NCBI GenBank assembly: GCA_947629785.1
Contig: CANRFB010000014.1
Location: 1-49,492, forward strand
Length of the DNA: 49,492 bases
Direction of reading: 5' to 3'
Source: an uncultured Clostridia bacterium
GTDB taxonomy: Bacteria > Bacillota > Clostridia > Oscillospirales > Ruminococcaceae
The translations under genes and the position numbers were made by a program. The notes beneath the pieces were generated by a model, which was given only the letters and a program-made list of their open reading frames with translations, had not been told where the DNA came from and searched no databases. Below, piece by piece: positions 31,490 to 39,708 of the stretch; the first letter of the stretch is position 1, and each line of letters opens with the position of its first letter.

Positions 31490-32923
31490 ATGAAAAGAAA
31501 TTTTTTAAAGTTAATTTCCGCAATTATCGCGGCGGCAAGCCTTTCCGCTTGTGCGGCACAAAAAGCAGACACGGAAACTCTCAGCGAACTCGGCGTTACC
31601 ACTGCATATGAAACTTACCACCCCACGGACACAATGCCAACGAAAATTTCGGAAAATTCCGAAACGGCAGACACCACGCCTGCGGAAATTCCCGAAACTT
31701 ACCACCCAACGGATACGATGCCTATGGAAACTTCCGAGGCAGCAGCGGAGATACCCCAAGTGACCGAAACTACCGCCGGACAATCAGAGATTACCGGCGT
31801 TGGTATGCCGACAGATTTTCAGCCCATAAACGGAAAACTAAGCGAGGCACTTCTGAAAAGCTGTTTGCAGGACGAGGAAAAGAATTTTGTAATTTCGCCG
31901 CTTAGCATAAAGCTTGCCATGAGCATGGCTGCGGCAGGTGCGGAAACAGGTTCGGACACCGAAACGCAGATACTGAACGCGCTTGGTTATTCCTCAAAAG
32001 CGGAAATGACCGAGGACTGCAAAAGGCTTATTTCCGAACTTGACCGCGAGGACGGCAGTATCACGGTAAGCGATTCCGTCTGGCTGTCGGAGAATTTTGA
32101 CAATGTTTACCCCGAATACCTGAACGGCATAAGCGAAAATTTCAAGGCGGAAAATTTCACCGAGGACCTGACTTCCGACAAGTTTGTAAATGACATCAAC
32201 AACTGGGTAAATAACAAGACAAACGGGCTTATCCCCACGATTTTTTCCGCACCTCTCAGCGACTTTGCACGAATGGTTCTTGTGAACGCGCTGTATTTCA
32301 ACAACGAATGGAAAATTCCTTTCAGCGGCGTAAGCAGTGAATATATTTTCCACGGCGTTGACGGAGACGCTTCTGTAATGTTCATGCACGACACCCACAA
32401 TGTGGATTACGCCGAGGGAGAAATTTTCAAAAGCATTATCCTGACCTATAAGGACGGTTCGGTAATGAAGCTGTATCTTCCCACGGACGAAAGCAAAAAT
32501 ATCGGCGAAATTATATCTTCCATGACAAATGAACAGCTTGCGGCGGCAATGGAACTTTCCTATAATTTCACGGAAGTACAGATATCTATGCCGAGGTTTG
32601 AATGTGAGTTCAACAATTCAATGGTGGAAACTCTGAAAAGTTACGCCATACTTGAAGCATTTGACCCGAATAACGCAAATTTCAGTGAAATGGCGGATAT
32701 TTCAGGCGATAACCTTTATATTTCCGAAGTGATACATTCCGCAAAGCTGAAATGCGGAGAAAAAGGCACTGAAGCCGCTGCGGTAACTGCGGTAATTGTC
32801 GATGAGGCGGAGATGGTTTTTGCCGAACCAATATATTTCACCGCAAACCGTCCGTTTATGTACGAAATAGAGTCACCCTCCGGCGAAACGCTTTTCGAGG
32901 GCGTTGTACAGTCGTTCAATTAA
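31490..32923 (+). CDS. Surface lipoprotein serpin (serine protease inhibitor)
   Basis: A 477-residue protein. It has a lipoprotein signal peptide with lipobox LSAC (lipidated Cys21), a Thr/Glu/Pro-rich linker (about 25-105) with a duplicated ETYHPTDTMP segment, then a complete serpin domain to the C-terminus. The NALYFNNEWKIPF block, the inhibitory-type hinge GTEAAAVTAV (426 onward) and the FTANRPFMYEI closing strand are visible. The small residues in the hinge mean it should be inhibitory. Counting from the hinge, P1-P1' would be Ala440-Glu441, hinting at elastase- or subtilisin-like targets, but the reactive loop is about four residues longer than in antitrypsin, so the site is uncertain. 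It lies between the anti-sigma candidate and the VWA lipoprotein. Confidence 0.92.
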   Translation: MKRNFLKLISAIIAAASLSACAAQKADTETLSELGVTTAYETYHPTDTMPTKISENSETADTTPAEIPETYHPTDTMPMETSEAAAEIPQVTETTAGQSEITGVGMPTDFQPINGKLSEALLKSCLQDEEKNFVISPLSIKLAMSMAAAGAETGSDTETQILNALGYSSKAEMTEDCKRLISELDREDGSITVSDSVWLSENFDNVYPEYLNGISENFKAENFTEDLTSDKFVNDINNWVNNKTNGLIPTIFSAPLSDFARMVLVNALYFNNEWKIPFSGVSSEYIFHGVDGDASVMFMHDTHNVDYAEGEIFKSIILTYKDGSVMKLYLPTDESKNIGEIISSMTNEQLAAAMELSYNFTEVQISMPRFECEFNNSMVETLKSYAILEAFDPNNANFSEMADISGDNLYISEVIHSAKLKCGEKGTEAAAVTAVIVDEAEMVFAEPIYFTANRPFMYEIESPSGETLFEGVVQSFN

Positions 32924-32941
32924 CAGAAAGGAAATGATACT

Positions 32942-34654
32942 ATGAAAAAAAGTAAAATATTAAGTTTTATAGCGGCAATTTCAATTTTCGCGGGAACGCT
33001 TTCGGGCTGCGGAGCTTCAGATAAAAGCACCGGCAACGCAGGAGCGCCTATGAACGGAAATTCTTATGACGCTGTTCAGGAAAACAAGTCATACGAAAAG
33101 GTTTATGAAACTGTCGGCGATATGGCAGAAGACGAAGCAGCCGAAGCCATGCCCGAAACAACAATGGCAGTTACGGAAGCTATGCCCGGCGCAGTAAACG
33201 GTGCTGTTATGATGCCCTATGACGATGGCGGATATTACAACACCGAAGAATATAACCCCATTGTTGAAAACAGTTTCAAAGCCGCCGCGGAAGAACCCCT
33301 TTCCACATTTTCCATAGATGTTGACACGGCTTCCTACGCCAATGCTCGCCGAATGATAGAAATGGGCGGGTATGTTGACCCTGACGCTGTCCGCATAGAA
33401 GAATTTATAAACTATTTCGATTACGATTATTCCGAACCCGCAACGGACGACCCGTTCTCGGTAAACACGGAACTTTCCGACTGTCCTTGGAACGACGAGG
33501 CAAAACTTCTGCTTGTGGGTCTGAAAGCGGAGGACATTCCCGAAGAAAAGCGAGTTCCCACAAATCTTGTTTTCCTCATAGATGTCAGCGGCTCGATGTT
33601 TTCCGAGGATAAACTTCCCCTCGTTCAGGAATCTTTCTCAATGCTTACCGACAATCTTACCGAGGACGACAGGATTTCCATTGTAACATACGCGGGCGAG
33701 GACAAGGTTGTGGCGAAAGGTCTTACAGGCGACAAAAAAGACGAGATAAAGAAAGCCATCAACAGTCTTGAAGCGGGCGGCTCCACTTTCGGCGAAGCGG
33801 GAATAAACCGCGCATATGAACTTGCGGAGAAATATTTCATAGACGGCGGAAACAACCGCGTTATCCTTGCCACCGACGGCGATCTGAACGTCGGAATTTC
33901 AAGCGAGGAAGAACTTACAAAACTCATTGAGGAAAAGCGCGATTCGGGCGTATTCCTGTCGGTACTGGGTTTCGGCACGGGAAATTACAAGGACAACCGC
34001 ATGGAAGCCCTTGCCGACCACGGCAACGGAAACTATTCCTACATTGACAGCCGTCTTGAAGCGGAGAAAGTTCTTGTAAAAGAAATGGCGGGAACGCTTT
34101 ACGCAGTTGCAAAAGACGTAAAAATTCAGGTTGAATTCAACCCCGAAAATGTAGCTTCCTACCGCCTTGTAGGTTATGAGAACCGAGCGCTTACCAATGA
34201 AGATTTTGCGGACGATACCAAAGACGCAGGCGAGATCGGTGCAGGACACACCGTTACAGCGTTATATGAACTTATTCTCAATGACGGGGAAAATTCCGCT
34301 GTTCCCCCTGCCACACTGAAATACAGTTCGGTGAACTATGAATACGAAAGCAACGGCGAATACAATGACGAGCTTCTGACCGTTTCCCTGCGCTACAAAC
34401 AGCCTGACGGCAACACAAGCAAGCTTCTTGAAGTTCCCGTTTCAAAGGAAATTTACACGGAGAAAATGCCGTCCAACATGACCTTTGCGGCGGCTGCGGC
34501 GGAATTTGCCATGGTTCTTCGGGGCAGCGCATACAAGGGAAGCGCCGACTGCGGACAAATTCTTGAAATGCTCGATAATTACGATTACCAAAGCGACGAG
34601 TACAAGAACGAGTTTGTTTATCTTGTCCGTACAATGGAAAAGAGAGGATTTTAA
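32942..34654 (+). CDS. YfbK-type von Willebrand factor A domain lipoprotein
   Basis: A 570-residue surface lipoprotein (lipobox LSGC, Cys23). A low-complexity Glu/Met/Thr-rich linker (about 25-110) is followed by the YfbK N-terminal region (STFSIDVDTASYANARRMI, IEEFINYFDYDY). A VWA domain with metal-ion site DVSGSM and TDGDLNVG, and a C-terminal DUF3520-like region, complete it. VWA domains bind protein partners through a metal ion. Its place directly after the serpin, 18 bp away, and behind an ECF sigma factor suggests a joint envelope function. It ends at a strong terminator. Confidence 0.9.
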   Translation: MKKSKILSFIAAISIFAGTLSGCGASDKSTGNAGAPMNGNSYDAVQENKSYEKVYETVGDMAEDEAAEAMPETTMAVTEAMPGAVNGAVMMPYDDGGYYNTEEYNPIVENSFKAAAEEPLSTFSIDVDTASYANARRMIEMGGYVDPDAVRIEEFINYFDYDYSEPATDDPFSVNTELSDCPWNDEAKLLLVGLKAEDIPEEKRVPTNLVFLIDVSGSMFSEDKLPLVQESFSMLTDNLTEDDRISIVTYAGEDKVVAKGLTGDKKDEIKKAINSLEAGGSTFGEAGINRAYELAEKYFIDGGNNRVILATDGDLNVGISSEEELTKLIEEKRDSGVFLSVLGFGTGNYKDNRMEALADHGNGNYSYIDSRLEAEKVLVKEMAGTLYAVAKDVKIQVEFNPENVASYRLVGYENRALTNEDFADDTKDAGEIGAGHTVTALYELILNDGENSAVPPATLKYSSVNYEYESNGEYNDELLTVSLRYKQPDGNTSKLLEVPVSKEIYTEKMPSNMTFAAAAAEFAMVLRGSAYKGSADCGQILEMLDNYDYQSDEYKNEFVYLVRTMEKRGF

Positions 34655-34659
34655 TACAA

Positions 34660-34695
34660 AAAGCCTGACACTGCATTTCCTGCGTGTCAGGCTTT
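34660..34695. terminator. Bidirectional terminator between the VWA and HD-GYP genes
   Basis: A perfect 12-bp stem (34660-34671 with 34684-34695) with AAA/TTT feet. The VWA gene and the HD-GYP gene converge here, five bases on either side. Confidence 0.85.
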
Positions 34696-34700
34696 AAATT

Positions 34701-36566
34701 TCAGCTTCCGAACTGTTCGCTTGCAAAGGCTTCCATTTCGCCTTTTGCGGCTGCGAAAGCTTTCATCATTCTGTCGGAAAATACTCCGCACTCGCCGTTT
34801 GTAATCATTCGGAACGCTTCTTCCGTTGAATATGCGTCCTTATAAACTCTTTTGCTGATAAGCGCGTCATAAACGTCCGCAACAGCGACTATCTGCGCTT
34901 CTATGGGGATCTCCTCGCCTTTCAGACCGTCGGGATAACCCTTTCCGTCATAGCGTTCATGGTGATAGCGGCAGATCTCATAGCTGTACTTATAGTAATT
35001 CTTATCCTGAAGCGCAGCCATGGAATCCAGTATTTCACAGCCGCGAACGGTGTGGGTCTTCATCTGGGCGTATTCTTCGGGAGTGAGTCTGCCGGGTTTC
35101 AGAAGAATACTGTCGGGAATGGCTATTTTTCCCACATCGTGCATTGCCGATGCGGAAGAGATAACTTCCATCATTTCCGGAGTGTAATTCACATCGTCAA
35201 AAAGCTCGTTTACATATTTAAGGAGAATTTTTGTAAATCCCTTTATGCGGCGGACGTGATCCCCCGACTCAACGCTTCGGAATTCTACAACGGTGCTGAG
35301 AATATCTATAATGCCGTTGTTTATTTCTTTAAGCTTCCGCTCCTGCTTTTCCTTTACCACATCGTCAACGTCAAATATCGTAAGAAGTATATCTCTGCAA
35401 ACCGTATCTTCAACGCCGAAAATATCTGCTTCTTTCCAGCGGAAATTCTCGCCGTTATCCGCAAATCGGAATTCCACCGAACGCACATCGGAAATATTCT
35501 CCATAGGGTCGTCTCCTATGAAATGCGCTGCGGCTTTGCTTACTTTCGGAATATCCTCGGCATATATGCTGTTTCTGAAAAATGCGTACAGGTCTTCAAG
35601 TTCGCCGTCATCTTTCAGATAACCCAGCGCGCCTGTATGTTCAAGAACGCGGTAAGATTTTCCCGTGAAATTTACATATATAAGCGCGTCATATCTGCTG
35701 CCGAGGAATGTTGCAATATTATTCTTGACGCGTTCAACGTCAATGCGCATTTTCTCGGTGCGGACAACTTCTTCGGGAATACGTCTGATAAGTCCAACCG
35801 CGCGGATAGGTTTCATGCTGTTGTCAAGAACTGTATTCAGCGCAAGTCTGCACCACATAAGCTTATTTTCGTTATCGTAAAAACGCACTATGGCGGAAGC
35901 CTGTCCCGAACCGTTCTTTACGCTTTCAAGAATTCTTTCCAGAACGGGAACATCTTCTTCAAATATCTTTTTGTTTTCAAGTGCGCTTTGGATAAGGGGT
36001 TTCCCTGCGGTGAAAAGCTGCCACGACTCCATGTCTTTGAGAATGATGGTATTCCCCGTTTCAATGTTGTAATCAAAAGCAAAGCTGTCGAAATCCTCGC
36101 CCAGCGCTTCGGAATATTTTTCAAAATCATTTCCCAGATGTTCGTTTTTAACGCCGCTGTCGTTGGGGTCTATGACCATTCCCATAATGCCCATAACGTT
36201 CCCGTCGGCATCAAGGACAGGTTCTTTGAAAATGTCATAGTATTTTATTTCCGAACCGCAGAGAGTGGGCGAAAGCATACGGCTGCCTTTCTTGCTCGCC
36301 ATGATATTCATATCATCGTCGTAAAAACTTTGCGCTATCTCGCGGGATTTCTGCAAATCGAAGTCGGTCTTGCCTTTTAATGCGCCCCGTTCCACTCCGT
36401 TGAGCATATCGCATATCTTGTTTGTGTAGCAATATTTACACTCGGTATTCTTTACGAAAACGTTAAAGGGAATGGCGTCAAAAACGCTTTCCAGAAAATA
36501 CAAATGTTTTTCCAGATCGCTTACTTTATCTTCAAGCTGTTCATAGGATAATTTTACCTGTTCCAT
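34701..36566 (-). CDS. Triple-PAS HD-GYP domain protein, probable c-di-GMP phosphodiesterase
   Basis: A soluble 621-residue signalling protein. A short coiled coil is followed by three PAS-like domains (about 15-135, 155-275, 285-410) and an HD-GYP domain (about 415-600). The HD-GYP domain has HDVGKIAIPD, HTVRGCEIL, YHHERYDGKGYPDGL and VADVYDALIS, so all metal ligands and the GYP motif are present and it should hydrolyse c-di-GMP. I chose the ATG at 36566 rather than the GTG at 36575 on spacing. It is 23 bp downstream of the diguanylate cyclase gene on the same strand, so the opposing enzymes are co-transcribed. Confidence 0.92.
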   Translation of the reverse strand: MEQVKLSYEQLEDKVSDLEKHLYFLESVFDAIPFNVFVKNTECKYCYTNKICDMLNGVERGALKGKTDFDLQKSREIAQSFYDDDMNIMASKKGSRMLSPTLCGSEIKYYDIFKEPVLDADGNVMGIMGMVIDPNDSGVKNEHLGNDFEKYSEALGEDFDSFAFDYNIETGNTIILKDMESWQLFTAGKPLIQSALENKKIFEEDVPVLERILESVKNGSGQASAIVRFYDNENKLMWCRLALNTVLDNSMKPIRAVGLIRRIPEEVVRTEKMRIDVERVKNNIATFLGSRYDALIYVNFTGKSYRVLEHTGALGYLKDDGELEDLYAFFRNSIYAEDIPKVSKAAAHFIGDDPMENISDVRSVEFRFADNGENFRWKEADIFGVEDTVCRDILLTIFDVDDVVKEKQERKLKEINNGIIDILSTVVEFRSVESGDHVRRIKGFTKILLKYVNELFDDVNYTPEMMEVISSASAMHDVGKIAIPDSILLKPGRLTPEEYAQMKTHTVRGCEILDSMAALQDKNYYKYSYEICRYHHERYDGKGYPDGLKGEEIPIEAQIVAVADVYDALISKRVYKDAYSTEEAFRMITNGECGVFSDRMMKAFAAAKGEMEAFASEQFGS

Positions 36567-36589
36567 AAAAAGCACTCACTTTCGGGGAA

Positions 36590-38515
36590 TTATTCAGTCA
36601 GCTTTACGGTCTTGCGAATAGTTTTCTTTGCGGCTTTTACCTTGTACATATTTTCATCGGCGGCTATCATCATATTGTCAATGGAAATTATGCTGTCGGG
36701 TGCGATACTGTAATAACCGCAGCTGCACCCCACCTTATATGGAAGTCCGCTGGTGCTGTTATATTTTTCAAGAGCCTGATCCACTTCGGCGATATATTTA
36801 TCCACATCGTCGGTATTCTTATGGTGAAGTATCACGCAGAACTCGTCGCCGCCTGTTCTTGTGCAGACGCTGTCCCGCGGCATTGCAAAATTTATAGCCG
36901 CCGCCGTGCGGAGGATAGCGTTATCCCCTGCCTCGTGACCGTAGGTGTCATTGATGGGCTTCAGATTGTCGATATCCGCGCAAAGCACGGTAATGTGGTC
37001 GCCGACGGCTTTAGCGCGTTCTATCATGTCATATCTGAATTTATCCATGCCGCGCCTGTTGTAAAGTCCCGTCAGCGGGTCGCGGATATAAAGGTTTTCA
37101 AGTTCCTCAACAACGTATTTCAGTTCATTCTTCATATAGAAACTTCCCGCGTTGTTTGCTATCGAAAGCACCCACGTTGCGAAGAAATCTCCGAAGCCCT
37201 TTACCTTGGAGGGCTGATACGCAAGATAACCGATAAACTTATCCTTGAAATACAGCGGAGAAAACGCCGCAAACGCAGGTTCTTCACCGTCAAGGAAACT
37301 TTCGGGGATAAGTTCCGCCGAACGGAATTCCGTTCTGACAGGAATATCGCTTCCATAGCTGTACATACAAAGCATTTTATCGGAAATTCCCTTATACCCG
37401 TCATTTGCACCGATTTTCTTTACAACATTTTCCACTTCGGGACAAACGCATATAAACAGTTTATTCAGTTTGAAGAACTCTGCGCCCCGTTTGGCTTCAG
37501 CGTAAATTTCCGCGGAAGTTTCTGCGTTTGCGAAGATAGTATTCAGGTTTATAAGGTGGGAATTGAACTCCTTGTATGTATTGAGTTCGCCGTATCTTTC
37601 GCTGTAGAAATCAATGTGCGAATGGCTGTCAACGCTTACGCAGCCGCAGGACTGCTGTCTGAAAAGCACCGAGTCCACGTAAACGGTGTCCTCCGTTTCC
37701 CGACCTCCCCAGATGTCGTTGAAAATTTCCACCGCTTTTTCGCCCGCTTCCTGAAACGCAAGCCGCGCCGTGGTAAGCGTAGGCGAATAGGCTTCGCAGT
37801 CGCTTATTCCGTCAAAGCCCGTAACTATAATATCTTCCGGAATACGGTAGCCGTTATTTTTCAGGGAATCCATGCAGAAAAACGCCATGGTGTCGCTGGC
37901 ACAGACGATAGCTTCCGGCATATCCCCCGACTTGATGAATTCTTCGGTGCAGTCGTATGCCTGTTTCCAGAATCCGCCGTAAGCGATACGTTTTTCCTCG
38001 ATGGGAATATTATTTTCGCTGAGAATTTTCTTATAAGCGGTAAGGCGTTCCTCTGTCTGGAGATTTCCGGGGAATCCGCCTATGAAGTTTATCTTCCGCA
38101 GTCCGTGGTCCTCCACAAGGTGCCTTACAATAAATTCCATAGCAATTTTATCGCTGAGAATGATATTTTTGTCCAGAACGTGACCGGGGTCGTTTATATT
38201 TATCACGGGGATTCCGCGGGTCTTTGCCTTTTCGTGAATGGAAAATATGACTTTCTCGTCAATGATAGACTCTCCGAGAATGATAATGCCGTCGGTAATA
38301 TCATAATTTATGAGGTTGAATATTTCCGTTTCGCCGAGGATAACATTTTCCGGCAGGGTGTGTTCCGCGTTGAACTCGGGCTTTCTTAGCATGGTTGCAA
38401 AAACAAGCATATTTACCCCCAGTTCCACGCATTTTTCGTGAATACCGTTGACTATTCTTGACTCGTTTTCCCAGTTAAAGCCCGTTACGCATACGGCTAT
38501 AGTTTTTCTGTTCAT
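36590..38515 (-). CDS. LacI/periplasmic-binding-type sensor fused to a GGDEF diguanylate cyclase
   Basis: A 641-residue protein. Residues 1 to about 290 match the ligand-binding domain of LacI/GalR regulators (MNRKTIAVCVTGF, INFIGGFPGN, VTGFDGISDCEAYSPTLTTARL) but there is no HTH before it and no signal peptide, so it should sense a cytoplasmic ligand. A middle region (about 300-460) is GAF-like. The C-terminal GGDEF domain has the intact motif at 555-559 and DPLTGLYNRRG at its start. I do not see the RxxD inhibitory site at the usual place, so product inhibition may be missing. It is first in a two-gene unit with an HD-GYP phosphodiesterase. Confidence 0.9.
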   Translation of the reverse strand: MNRKTIAVCVTGFNWENESRIVNGIHEKCVELGVNMLVFATMLRKPEFNAEHTLPENVILGETEIFNLINYDITDGIIILGESIIDEKVIFSIHEKAKTRGIPVININDPGHVLDKNIILSDKIAMEFIVRHLVEDHGLRKINFIGGFPGNLQTEERLTAYKKILSENNIPIEEKRIAYGGFWKQAYDCTEEFIKSGDMPEAIVCASDTMAFFCMDSLKNNGYRIPEDIIVTGFDGISDCEAYSPTLTTARLAFQEAGEKAVEIFNDIWGGRETEDTVYVDSVLFRQQSCGCVSVDSHSHIDFYSERYGELNTYKEFNSHLINLNTIFANAETSAEIYAEAKRGAEFFKLNKLFICVCPEVENVVKKIGANDGYKGISDKMLCMYSYGSDIPVRTEFRSAELIPESFLDGEEPAFAAFSPLYFKDKFIGYLAYQPSKVKGFGDFFATWVLSIANNAGSFYMKNELKYVVEELENLYIRDPLTGLYNRRGMDKFRYDMIERAKAVGDHITVLCADIDNLKPINDTYGHEAGDNAILRTAAAINFAMPRDSVCTRTGGDEFCVILHHKNTDDVDKYIAEVDQALEKYNSTSGLPYKVGCSCGYYSIAPDSIISIDNMMIAADENMYKVKAAKKTIRKTVKLTE

Positions 38516-38550
38516 TCCGTTATCCTCCCCAGATTTGAGTCTACATAGAA

Positions 38551-38579
38551 ATTATAACACATTCTCCCGTCTTTTGCAA
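38551..38579 (-). promoter_or_regulatory. Promoter of the diguanylate cyclase/HD-GYP operon
   Basis: TTGCAA (38574-38579) and TATAAT (complement of 38551-38556) with 17-bp spacing on the minus strand, about 30 nt before the GGGGAGG ribosome site. Confidence 0.75.
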
Positions 38580-38648
38580 CAGTAAAAGCAAAAAAAATTA
38601 CAGTTTTTCGTTACCTGCATATTCATTAAAAATTAACCTGCTGCCCCC

Positions 38649-38676
38649 TTGAAATTCTTAGGAAATGTTGTATAAT
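38649..38676 (+). promoter_or_regulatory. Promoter of the hprK-murB-rapZ-whiA-dnaE operon
   Basis: TTGAAA at 38649-38654 and TATAAT at 38671-38676, 16 bp apart, about 55 nt before the hprK start. Confidence 0.7.
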
Positions 38677-38730
38677 AATATTAGGTATGTTATTACACAT
38701 TAAAATACATATTGAAAAGGAATGATATTT

Positions 38731-39693
38731 ATGGCGGAAAAGAAATTCAACGTCGAACTCCAGACTATTATTGACGAATTTCACCTCGAAACTATCTATC
38801 TGCCCGAGGATTCTTCAAAATTAGTGGTGGACGAAACCGATATTAACCGTCCCGGTCTGCAGCTTATGGGATTTTATGAATATTTCAACAATGAGCGTAT
38901 CCAGATTGTGGGAAAAATGGAGTTTGCTTACCTTGCCACTATTGACGAGAAAAGCCGCTACGAACGGCTGGATATGCTTTTCTCACAGCATATACCCGCT
39001 CTGATAATTTCCAGAGAACTTCCATATTTCCCCGAAATGGTGGAAATTGCCCAGAAGTACGAAGTTCCGCTGCTGCGCACCAAGGACAGCACTTCAAGCT
39101 TCATGGCTGCGCTTATAGCGTTCCTGAATCTGCACCTTGCGCCGAGAATAACCCGCCACGGCGTTCTTATAGAAGTTCACGGCGAGGGAATGCTTATCCT
39201 CGGCGAAAGCGGCGTGGGAAAGAGCGAAACTGCCGTTGAACTTATCAAGCGCGGACACCGTCTTGTTGCGGACGATGCCGTGGAGATCCGCCGCGTTTCA
39301 AACATCAGCCTTGTAGGTTCTTCTCCCGAAAATATCCGCCATTTCCTTGAAATACGCGGTATCGGCATTGTGAACGCCCGCCGCCTGTTCGGCATGGGCG
39401 CGGTAAAAGTTACCGAAAAGATAGACATGATCGTGGAACTCGAGCCTTGGGACAGCGAAAAGGTCTATGACCGCATGGGCGTTGACAACGAATATACTTC
39501 CATTCTGGGAGTAAAAGTTCCCTGCGCAACTATCCCCGTAAAGCCGGGACGTAACCTTGCGGTAATTCTCGAAGTTGCCGCCATGAACAACCGTCAGAAG
39601 AAGATGGGTTACAATGCCGCTCAGGAACTTTTAGACAACCTCGGTCTTGACATGGACAAGAAAGAAACTATCAAAAAATGGGATATTTATTGA
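38731..39693 (+). CDS. hprK: HPr kinase/phosphorylase
   Basis: Phosphorylates HPr on Ser46 and reverses it, the master switch of carbon catabolite control in Firmicutes. The 320-residue protein has the Walker A GESGVGKS at 158-165, the ADDAVEI segment and the signature LEIRGIGIVN. The ATG at 38722 lies immediately after the AAAAGGA ribosome site, too close, so I chose the ATG at 38731. It leads the operon that continues through murB, rapZ, whiA and dnaE. Confidence 0.95.
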   Translation: MAEKKFNVELQTIIDEFHLETIYLPEDSSKLVVDETDINRPGLQLMGFYEYFNNERIQIVGKMEFAYLATIDEKSRYERLDMLFSQHIPALIISRELPYFPEMVEIAQKYEVPLLRTKDSTSSFMAALIAFLNLHLAPRITRHGVLIEVHGEGMLILGESGVGKSETAVELIKRGHRLVADDAVEIRRVSNISLVGSSPENIRHFLEIRGIGIVNARRLFGMGAVKVTEKIDMIVELEPWDSEKVYDRMGVDNEYTSILGVKVPCATIPVKPGRNLAVILEVAAMNNRQKKMGYNAAQELLDNLGLDMDKKETIKKWDIY

Positions 39694-39708
39694 TCGGAGG
39701 AACTGACT

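Noticed and set aside
36821-38389. 522-codon + strand frame opposite the LacI-GGDEF gene
   Set aside because: Antisense shadow of a gene with clear domains, and no start signal.
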